Below are positions 1 to 5,559 of a stretch of 8,953 nt of DNA, piece by piece (position 1 is the stretch's first letter; each line of letters opens with the position of its first letter). The translations under genes were made by a program, and so were the position numbers. The notes beneath the pieces were generated by a model, which was not told the origin of the DNA, did no database searches, and saw only the letters and a list, made by a program, of their open reading frames with translations. The DNA is taken from assembly GCA_013139875.1 (NCBI GenBank), contig WSZY01000157.1:1-8953 (forward strand), written 5' to 3'. The DNA is from Mariprofundaceae bacterium. Its GTDB lineage: Bacteria; Pseudomonadota; Zetaproteobacteria; Mariprofundales; Mariprofundaceae.

Positions 1-1
1 C

Positions 2-1084
2 TGCCCCGTGGCGGTAGATGCGATTGAGGTTTCCGGACGTTACACAAATCTTTTTTTTCATACGGAGAGCCTGCTGAACCAGAAGCAGACCGGTGATCTG
101 AACCGGTTGCGGCTCAGGGTTGAGGATAGGGTTGATCAGTTTTCATGGGAGCTTGTCTACGATCACTCCTGGCTCTATGGAAGTGTGGTCAGGAGTGCCC
201 AATACCAGGCCGCCTCAAGCCTGCCTTATCCCACCTATCTGGATCTCACCTCATATATTTATCGCGGCCACTCACTGGACTGGAGGCATTCACTCTATCG
301 TGGCTGGCTGCAGTATGAGCAGGATCAACTGCTACTCACTTTGGGCCGTCAACGGGTTGCATGGGGCTCTGGTCGGATATGGAACCCGACGGATCGTTTT
401 AATCCGATTGATCCCACCGCTGTCGAGCAGGATCAGAAAATCGGTGTGGATGCTTTCAACACTGCCTGGCACTATGATAATTCCGGCAGCTTTCAAATGA
501 TTCTGGCGCCCGGGCGCAGTGAACATAACGTTGCCCGTAAGGTGGCCGGCCGATGGCAGGATACCTTTGGTGAGTTTGATGTGGCGGCCATGGGAGGCCT
601 TTTTGGTGACGAGCAGGTGCTCGGGATTGACCTTGCCGGAAATATTGGTGATGGCGGAGGCAGGCTTGAGGTGGTGCGTTCAACCTCCGGTCCGGATGGC
701 GCCTATACACAACTGATGGCCGGCTATGACTACACGCTCTCCCATGCATGGTTTCCTGAGGGGCTCTATCTGGCTCTTGAGTATTTCTATAACGGGGCAT
801 CTGCACGGCACCTCTCTCTGGCTTCACAGGACAGGCTGCAGAGTTTAAGCCGCTCCCTCTGGGGCGGCGTACTGGGCTATGATTTGACCGCACTTTTACG
901 GTTCGACTTTCTGCTGCTTGCTGATGTGACACGGCATAGTTTTTTCTATGCACCAAGCGTTACCTGGTCGGTTACCGACAGTATTGATTTTAAAGTAGTG
1001 GCCCAGTTGCCAACAGATGGGCAGAGCGGTGAGTTTGTATTGTACAGGCCGCTCTATGCGGTGCAGTTGGACTGGTATTTCTGA
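2..1084 (+). CDS. Outer-membrane beta-barrel protein, C-terminal part (5' truncated by window edge)
   Basis: The frame is open from base 2 with no stop upstream, so the start lies outside the window; a GTG at position 8 is in frame but is probably internal. About 360 residues are visible. They alternate polar and hydrophobic/aromatic residues in short stretches typical of transmembrane beta-strands, with no hydrophobic helices. The chain ends in LDWYF: a terminal phenylalanine preceded by alternating hydrophobics is the usual signal for the BAM outer-membrane assembly machinery. A conspicuous conserved-looking segment reads GRQRVAWGSGRIWNPTDRFN (about residues 113-132 counted from position 8), a pattern I associate with uncharacterised porin-like proteins. 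The family and any substrate are not identified. It ends 16 bases before the convergent end of the next gene, and no terminator is visible between them. Barrel assignment is fairly sure; function is unknown. Confidence 0.62.
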   Translation, partial: CPVAVDAIEVSGRYTNLFFHTESLLNQKQTGDLNRLRLRVEDRVDQFSWELVYDHSWLYGSVVRSAQYQAASSLPYPTYLDLTSYIYRGHSLDWRHSLYRGWLQYEQDQLLLTLGRQRVAWGSGRIWNPTDRFNPIDPTAVEQDQKIGVDAFNTAWHYDNSGSFQMILAPGRSEHNVARKVAGRWQDTFGEFDVAAMGGLFGDEQVLGIDLAGNIGDGGGRLEVVRSTSGPDGAYTQLMAGYDYTLSHAWFPEGLYLALEYFYNGASARHLSLASQDRLQSLSRSLWGGVLGYDLTALLRFDFLLLADVTRHSFFYAPSVTWSVTDSIDFKVVAQLPTDGQSGEFVLYRPLYAVQLDWYF

Positions 1085-1100
1085 AAACGAAAGAGAACTA

Positions 1101-2198
1101 TCAGTGGATACGGTTATGCAGCTTCTGGTTGCGCTGTTGACCATGCAGTTCGACCCACTGTTCAAAATTCCCGTAGGCATTCATAAAGGATCGAAATACC
1201 TTTTTTGGTATGCTGCATATCAGGCAGCGGCCATCGGCATGCATGGTGGAATCAGGTGGCAGATGCAGGTGGGGACTGATATCACCGAACATGTCCCCGG
1301 TCTCCATTGTATGTTTGATGGTCTCTCCATTCTCTGTGTGTTCAACGGTAGCCTTACCATAGACGATAACACAGCAGCGATCCTCCATCTCCCCTTCACG
1401 GGTGATAAGGGTTCCATCCATAAACTCCAGTATGCGGGATTCATCGGCAAGCCACTGTCGATCAGCCTCCGGGAGTTCAGTCATGGATGGATGGCTATGT
1501 GACATTGAGCGAACCAGCCGTGCCTGCACAATCTGCATCAGGCGTTCACCGGCAATAGGGGAGCGTTGCATCAGTTGAGAGATAGCCAGGTCAGAGAACT
1601 CAAGAACAAGAGAATCTTCTCCTGCAGTTACGGTGGCTGAGCGGGGGAGCTGGTATACGCAGGCAAATTCACCAAAGAAGTGCCCGGGGTAAAGCTTGCT
1701 AAGGTTAACATGGAGGCCGGTAGCGGTATCCATGTGTACTTCCATTCTGCCTTCCAGGATCAGGTAAAAATTCCGGTTCACTTCACCCTGCCGGACAATA
1801 TCTTTCCCTGCCTTAACCTTCAGCAGGCGGCCATGCTCAAGAAAATCTCTGGTTTCGTGGTCAGAGAGCTGGTCGACCAGTATAAAGAGTCTGCCGCTAC
1901 CGGTCTCCATATCGATTGGACCATCAGCGGTAACCTCGGCCATGCTTCTTAAGGCCGCAATTTCATCCTGGTCCGGATGTTCAAGCAGCCTGCATATTTC
2001 AAGGAAACCGATAGCATCACCGGCACGACCCCTGGCCAGCATACGCCTTGCCATTACTATGGCCAGTTCGCGGGCAGGCCCGACCTCACCGATGCTCTGC
2101 AGCATCTGAATCAGTGGCCGGGCAATATGCAGGTCTTCAGGGAAGATTTTGTGCATATCCCTGTAAACGTGAAGTAAGTTTTCCTGATTTAAAGGCAT
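1101..2198 (-). CDS. Cyclic-nucleotide-binding (CNB) domain protein without an output domain
   Basis: The product has 365 residues from the ATG at 2198. The frame extends to a TTG at 2240, but neither site has a clear Shine-Dalgarno sequence, so the start is provisional. Residues 1-100 look helical. Residues about 115-215 form a CNB domain with the phosphate-binding cassette FFGEFACVYQLPRSATV (F175, G176, E177, then P185-R186-S187); the Glu and Arg that contact the cyclic nucleotide in this family are both present. Residues about 255-345 look like a second CNB fold (FGDISPHLHLPPDST), but the cassette Arg is missing and Glu is replaced by Asp, so it probably does not bind nucleotide in the usual way. 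No helix-turn-helix, kinase, cyclase or membrane segment is visible, so it is not a standard CRP/FNR regulator. It may act by protein contact. Divergent from psd. Confidence 0.8.
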   Translation of the reverse strand: MPLNQENLLHVYRDMHKIFPEDLHIARPLIQMLQSIGEVGPARELAIVMARRMLARGRAGDAIGFLEICRLLEHPDQDEIAALRSMAEVTADGPIDMETGSGRLFILVDQLSDHETRDFLEHGRLLKVKAGKDIVRQGEVNRNFYLILEGRMEVHMDTATGLHVNLSKLYPGHFFGEFACVYQLPRSATVTAGEDSLVLEFSDLAISQLMQRSPIAGERLMQIVQARLVRSMSHSHPSMTELPEADRQWLADESRILEFMDGTLITREGEMEDRCCVIVYGKATVEHTENGETIKHTMETGDMFGDISPHLHLPPDSTMHADGRCLICSIPKKVFRSFMNAYGNFEQWVELHGQQRNQKLHNRIH

Positions 2199-2202
2199 AT
2201 AC

Positions 2203-2231
2203 GTGAACTTTAATGGATATTTCAATATTTT
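2203..2231 (+). promoter_or_regulatory. Weak candidate promoter for psd-pssA
   Basis: The 65-base AT-rich gap between the divergent CNB gene and psd contains GTGAAC (2203-2208) and TATTTT (2226-2231) with a 17-base spacer. Matches to the sigma70 consensus are three of six and four of six. It would start transcription near 2238 and leave a short 5' leader containing the strong ribosome site at 2252-2258. This is only a best guess in a short AT-rich region. Confidence 0.25.
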
Positions 2232-2263
2232 AACAGTCAAAAAGTTTTAATGGGGAGGTAAGT

Positions 2264-2965
2264 GTGCAGTTTGCTTGGGGATTTCCCGTCAGGCATGTAG
2301 GCTCTGCCACCATGAGTGAAATTCAAGCAATTCCCGGCAATCCAAGAGGCAGACTTCCGTTTGCCCCTGAGGGCTGGCCATTTATTATACCAACACTGTT
2401 GCTGCTGATGCTGTCGGTTGCACTTTGCTGGTGGATTCTGTCTGTCATAGTGGGGCTTCTTCTGGCCTTTATGGTGAATTTTTTCAGGGATCCTGAACGT
2501 CTGACGCCGGAAGGCGAGGGGCTTTTTATCTGCCCGGCCGACGGCAAGGTGATCCGTGCAGATGCAGATGAATCGGGTGCGTATGTCGATATCTTTATGA
2601 ATGTATTTGATGTGCATGTGAATCGTGCCCCGATGTCGGGCCGGATTACTCATATGAAATATTTCCCCGGCAACTTTATTAATGCCAGCTTCGAACATGC
2701 CGGTGAGGAGAATGAGCGAAACCGTTTTGAAATGGAAACCGAGGATGGGAGGATTGCTTTCACCCAGATTGCAGGCCTGGTTGCACGGCGTATTGTCTCC
2801 TACAGCGCTGTAGGTGACCGGGTTAAGGCGGGGCAGCGAATTGGCATGATCCGTTTCGGGTCGCGTGTAAATTGTGAAATTCCTGCCGGTTATGAACTTT
2901 GTGTAAAGCCGGGGGACAAAGTAGTCGCCGGTAAAACCATTATTGCCCGAAAGGCCGGTGGCTGA
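2264..2965 (+). CDS. psd: Phosphatidylserine decarboxylase proenzyme, short form
   Basis: Converts phosphatidylserine to phosphatidylethanolamine at the inner membrane. The product has 233 residues, the size of the short (archaeal-type) family rather than the roughly 300-residue E. coli enzyme. Residues 38-74 are a hydrophobic hairpin or anchor ending in FFRDPER. Family motifs follow: PADGKV (D93), NVFDVHVNRAP (H118), GNFINASFEHAGEENERNR (139-153). RFGSRV carries the Gly199-Ser200 self-cleavage site that yields the pyruvoyl group on the small subunit, about 34 residues long. D93 and H118 are the likely catalytic partners by family analogy. The GTG start at 2264 is chosen because GGGGAGG (2252-2258) lies five bases upstream; an ATG at 2312 would give a 217-residue protein but has no comparable ribosome site. 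It overlaps the next gene, pssA, which makes its substrate. Confidence 0.93.
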   Translation: MQFAWGFPVRHVGSATMSEIQAIPGNPRGRLPFAPEGWPFIIPTLLLLMLSVALCWWILSVIVGLLLAFMVNFFRDPERLTPEGEGLFICPADGKVIRADADESGAYVDIFMNVFDVHVNRAPMSGRITHMKYFPGNFINASFEHAGEENERNRFEMETEDGRIAFTQIAGLVARRIVSYSAVGDRVKAGQRIGMIRFGSRVNCEIPAGYELCVKPGDKVVAGKTIIARKAGG

Positions 2966-3755
2966 ATTGGTTCAGGCACACAAGCGGTCAGTGACCCGGC
3001 GCGGCATCTACCTGTTGCCAAGCCTGTTTACCCTGATGGGTCTTTTTTCGGGCTTTTATGCGCTGATTGCCGCAGTTCAGGGACGTTATGAGCTGGCTGG
3101 CTGGGCGATTCTTGCAGCAGCTCTGTTTGATATGCTGGATGGACGTGTTGCTCGCCTGCTGAATGCCGAGACTGCTTTTGGCGCTGAGCTGGATTCACTC
3201 TGTGATATGGTCTCTTTTGGCCTTGCACCGGCCGTATTGGTTTATCTGTGGGCGCTGGCACCGCTACAAAAATTTGGCTGGCTGGCAGCGTTTCTGATTA
3301 CAGCCTGTGCAGCTTTGAGGCTGGCACGTTTTAATGTCCAACTGGCCAGTCAGGATAAACGTTATTTTCAGGGGCTTCCTACACCGGCAACTGCACTGCT
3401 GCTTGCCACAGCGGTTCTGTTTCATGAGCAGGGAGATTATCAGCCGATTGCCTGGCTCTGGTTTGTCATCTCCGTTGCACTGGCATGGTTGATGGTGAGT
3501 GGCGTTCGTTTTCTTTCAGGAAAAGATATTGACCTGAAACAGCGGCGCCCTTTTACCATGCTTGTCGGCATGCTTCTGGTCATTGTTTTTATCATGGCAG
3601 ACCCTTACAAAGTGCTGTTTGCAATCATGTTGATCTATTGTCTGCACGGCCCTGTAATGAGTGTCTGGCAGCATCAGAAGGCGACACGCCATCGTCTGGC
3701 CAAACGTCGTGCCCGTATGCGCGGACATAACACATCGAATGGAGATGAGAATTGA
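2958..3755 (+). CDS. pssA: CDP-diacylglycerol-serine O-phosphatidyltransferase (phosphatidylserine synthase)
   Basis: Makes phosphatidylserine from CDP-diacylglycerol and serine, supplying Psd. The CDP-alcohol phosphatidyltransferase signature is complete: D-G-x2-A-R-x8-G-x3-D-x3-D, seen as DGRVAR, then G, then ELDSLCD (about residues 61-83 from the GTG). Several hydrophobic transmembrane segments follow, and the C-terminal tail is strongly basic (TRHRLAKRRARMRG), facing the cytoplasm if topology is as usual. The start is uncertain. The GTG at 2958 is preceded by AAAGG with a short three-base gap and overlaps psd by eight bases; a TTG at 2943 is also in frame. Either way it overlaps psd, so the two are probably translationally coupled. 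Its TGA stop at 3753-3755 lies inside the -35 box of the leucine leader promoter, so no terminator separates pssA from the leader. Confidence 0.93.
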   Translation: MAELVQAHKRSVTRRGIYLLPSLFTLMGLFSGFYALIAAVQGRYELAGWAILAAALFDMLDGRVARLLNAETAFGAELDSLCDMVSFGLAPAVLVYLWALAPLQKFGWLAAFLITACAALRLARFNVQLASQDKRYFQGLPTPATALLLATAVLFHEQGDYQPIAWLWFVISVALAWLMVSGVRFLSGKDIDLKQRRPFTMLVGMLLVIVFIMADPYKVLFAIMLIYCLHGPVMSVWQHQKATRHRLAKRRARMRGHNTSNGDEN

Positions 3756-3780
3756 CCCGTTTGATGTGGAGTGGTTTAAT
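3752..3780 (+). promoter_or_regulatory. Sigma70-type promoter of the leuL-leuA unit
   Basis: TTGACC (3752-3757) and TTTAAT (3775-3780) are separated by exactly 17 bases, matching the sigma70 -35 and -10 boxes at four or five of six positions each. The -35 overlaps the pssA stop codon. The seven bases 3781-3787 would be the discriminator, which places the transcription start at about 3787-3788, on or next to the A of the leader peptide ATG. The promoter gives leuA its own transcription apart from the phospholipid genes upstream. Confidence 0.75.
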
Positions 3781-3787
3781 CTGTCGC

Positions 3788-3865
3788 ATGAACAGAGAAA
3801 AACGTTTTTATTCTTTCGGTGAAGAGCAGCTACTACTGCTCCGAACAGGCCTGTGTGTCTGCTGA
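3788..3865 (+). CDS. leuL: leu operon leader peptide (attenuator peptide)
   Basis: A 25-codon reading frame, ending in TGA, reads MNREKRFYSFGEEQ-LLLL-RTGLCVC. Four adjacent leucine codons, CTA CTA CTG CTC, lie at 3830-3841, with a fifth at 3851. Runs of control codons just upstream of a terminator ahead of a biosynthetic gene for the same amino acid define a leader peptide; the enteric leuL peptide also has four consecutive leucines. The peptide itself is expected to have no function: ribosome position on it decides the downstream RNA fold. CTA is used sparingly in the neighbouring genes, which would sharpen sensitivity to charged tRNA-Leu. The ATG at 3788 has no Shine-Dalgarno within range (the nearest GGAG is 16 bases away) and sits at the predicted transcription start, so leaderless translation is inferred. 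An in-frame ATG at 3764 lies in the promoter spacer and would need an upstream transcript. Confidence 0.85.
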   Translation: MNREKRFYSFGEEQLLLLRTGLCVC

Positions 3866-3892
3866 TCTGATTCAGCAGGGGTGTCACAGGCC
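3848..3892 (+). promoter_or_regulatory. Antiterminator hairpin of the leu attenuator
   Basis: GGCCTGTG (3848-3855) pairs perfectly with CACAGGCC (3885-3892). Inside it, CTGCTGA (3859-3865, including the leuL stop codon) pairs with TCAGCAG (3872-3878). Bases 3890-3892 are also the foot of the terminator 5' arm, so the two folds exclude each other. A ribosome stalled at 3830-3841 leaves 3848 onward free and the antiterminator can form. A ribosome that reaches the stop at 3863-3865 covers both left arms, and the terminator forms instead. A further small hairpin, GAGCAG/CTGCTC (3824-3829 with 3836-3841), encloses the leucine codons and could serve as a pause structure. Confidence 0.75.
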
Positions 3893-3919
3893 GTAGGATT
3901 TTCCTGCGGCTTTTTTTTT
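3890..3919 (+). terminator. Rho-independent terminator of the leu attenuator
   Basis: GCCGTAGGA (3890-3898) pairs with TCCTGCGGC (3902-3910) over nine base pairs with one G-U, closed by a three-base TTT loop. Nine T residues follow directly (3911-3919). It lies 50 bases before the leuA ATG and after the leuL stop, exactly where an attenuator stands. It would also block readthrough from psd-pssA. Confidence 0.88.
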
Positions 3920-3938
3920 GGTTGTTTTAGAGTTTAGG

Positions 3939-3956
3939 GTGAACAAAGCAGTTCAC
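3939..3956. repeat. Inverted repeat just upstream of the leuA ribosome site
   Basis: GTGAAC (3939-3944) and GTTCAC (3951-3956) are perfect inverted copies separated by six bases. The second arm ends two bases before the leuA Shine-Dalgarno GGGAG (3959-3963), which lies six bases from the ATG. It could be an RNA hairpin influencing leuA translation or a DNA operator downstream of the attenuator. No regulator is identifiable from the sequence. Confidence 0.5.
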
Positions 3957-3969
3957 ATGGGAGCTACAG

Positions 3970-5514
3970 ATGAGCGATCGTTTATATATTTTTGATACCA
4001 CATTGCGTGATGGAGAGCAGTCGCCCGGCTGTTCCATGAATATTGAAGAGAAGATGCGTGTTGCTCACTCTCTGGCAACGCTTGGTGTCGATATCATTGA
4101 GGCAGGATTCCCGATCGCATCTCCCGGCGATTTTGAGGCCGTGCACCGTATTGCTTTGGAAGTGGAAGGGCCGCGCATTGCAGGTTTGGCACGTGCTACT
4201 CAAAAAGATATCGAGCGCGCTGGCGAGGCTGTAAAGCCAGCGGGTGACCGTGCCCGAATCCATACCTTTATTGCAACCAGTCCAATTCATATGGAAGCCA
4301 AGTTGCGTATGACACCGGATCAGGTGGTGGAGCGTGCTGTTGAAGCTGTGAAGCTGGCACGTTCATTGGCCCCGGAAGTTGAGTTCTCGGCTGAGGATGC
4401 AGGCCGTTCAGAGATGGACTTTTTGTGCAGAATTGTTGAGGCGACGATTGCTGCCGGTGCACGCATCATCAATGTTCCTGATACGGTCGGTTACATGACG
4501 CCGGATGAATTCGGGGCACGTATCGGTGAATTGATGACACGTGTTCCGAACTCTGACCAGGCTATCTTTTCAGTGCACTGCCATAATGATCTGGGGCTGG
4601 CTGTGGCCAACTCTTTGGCGGCGGTGGAGAATGGTGCGCGTCAGGTTGAGTGCACCATCAACGGCCTGGGTGAGCGGGCCGGCAATGCGGCATTGGAAGA
4701 GATGGTGATGATTTTGCGTACCCGGTCTGATCGATATGATATCGAAACCAATATTGATACCACCAAGATTGTACCGACGTCCAAGTTGGTCTCTCAGATC
4801 ACCGGCATGCCGATTCAACCTAATAAAGCGATTGTCGGAGCCAATGCATTTGCACATGAGTCCGGCATTCATCAGGACGGCGTGCTGAAACATCAGAAGA
4901 CCTATGAGATCATGACGCCTGAATCGGTCGGCTGGAATACCAACCGCATGGTCTTGGGTAAACACTCGGGACGTGCGGCATTGACCGCGCGTTATAAGGC
5001 CCTGGGTGTGACGCTGGAAGGGGAGAAGCTGGCCACCGTGTTCGAGCGCTTTAAAATACTGGCTGACAAAAAGAAAGATATCTTTGATGAAGATCTGATG
5101 GTGATTCTTTCCGGGGATTCTGAAGTTGAGCTGGAGCGCGTGAAACTGGTCTCTCTACATGCAGCATCGGGTACCAGGGATACACCTATTGCAGCGGTTG
5201 AACTCGATATTGAAGGTGAAATTCACTCGGCGACAGCTCAGGGTGATGGTCCGGTTGATGCGGCCTTTCAGGCGATCAAGTCTTTGGTCGAACCCAAAGG
5301 TAAGCTGTTGCTCTATTCAGTTAATGCCATCACAGCAGGTACCGATGCACAGGGAGAGGTCACCGTTCGACTGCAGGATGGAGACCGTATTGTAAACGGA
5401 CAGGGCTCGGATACTGATATTGTTGTGGCGTCCGCCAAGGCATTGATTGCGGCACTGAACAAGCTGCCGAACATGCATGCTAAAGAGGTGCATGCCCAGT
5501 ATTCAGGGGTGTAA
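3970..5514 (+). CDS. leuA: 2-isopropylmalate synthase
   Basis: Catalyses the first committed step of leucine synthesis, condensing acetyl-CoA with 2-oxoisovalerate in the cytoplasm. The product has 514 residues, normal for bacterial LeuA. The TIM-barrel catalytic domain opens with FDTTLRDGEQSPG (R13, D14, E16). The metal ligands are visible as D14, H203 and H205 in VHCHNDLG, and N239 in ERAGNA. The family motif GIHQDGVLKHQKTYE follows in the linker region, and residues from about 390 form the C-terminal domain that binds leucine for feedback inhibition. The ATG at 3970 has GGGAG six bases upstream. Expression is predicted to be controlled by the leuL attenuator directly upstream, so leucine would act on both transcription and enzyme activity. 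No leuB, leuC or leuD follows; the convergent accC operon begins after 45 bases. Confidence 0.97.
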   Translation: MSDRLYIFDTTLRDGEQSPGCSMNIEEKMRVAHSLATLGVDIIEAGFPIASPGDFEAVHRIALEVEGPRIAGLARATQKDIERAGEAVKPAGDRARIHTFIATSPIHMEAKLRMTPDQVVERAVEAVKLARSLAPEVEFSAEDAGRSEMDFLCRIVEATIAAGARIINVPDTVGYMTPDEFGARIGELMTRVPNSDQAIFSVHCHNDLGLAVANSLAAVENGARQVECTINGLGERAGNAALEEMVMILRTRSDRYDIETNIDTTKIVPTSKLVSQITGMPIQPNKAIVGANAFAHESGIHQDGVLKHQKTYEIMTPESVGWNTNRMVLGKHSGRAALTARYKALGVTLEGEKLATVFERFKILADKKKDIFDEDLMVILSGDSEVELERVKLVSLHAASGTRDTPIAAVELDIEGEIHSATAQGDGPVDAAFQAIKSLVEPKGKLLLYSVNAITAGTDAQGEVTVRLQDGDRIVNGQGSDTDIVVASAKALIAALNKLPNMHAKEVHAQYSGV

Positions 5515-5521
5515 TTGTTTG

Positions 5522-5552
5522 ATCCGCAAAAGGTGTTCTGCCTTTTGCGGAT
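5522..5552. terminator. Bidirectional hairpin terminator between leuA and accC
   Basis: ATCCGCAAAAGG (5522-5533) and CCTTTTGCGGAT (5541-5552) form a perfect 12-base-pair stem with a seven-base loop. It fills the 45-base gap between two convergent genes. The A and T runs lie within the stem and are symmetric, so it can work on both strands, although the T run after the stem is short. The left arm shares 14 bases, TTGATCCGCAAAAG, with the region just after thiS. Confidence 0.75.
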
Positions 5553-5559
5553 GTTTCAA

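Noticed and set aside
1196..1211. Hairpin ATACC / GGTAT with a T6 loop, looking like a terminator.
   Set aside because: It lies inside the CNB coding region (the Pro-Lys-Lys-Val stretch) and has no T run after the stem; it is explained by codons.
2264..2311. Starting psd at the ATG at 2312 instead of GTG 2264.
   Set aside because: The strong GGGGAGG site is five bases from the GTG, while nothing comparable precedes the ATG; kept as an alternative only.
3890..3919. Simple reading as the terminator of the psd-pssA operon only.
   Set aside because: It lies 135 bases past the pssA stop, after a dedicated promoter and a Leu-rich leader frame, and its foot is shared with a competing hairpin; attenuation explains all of these.
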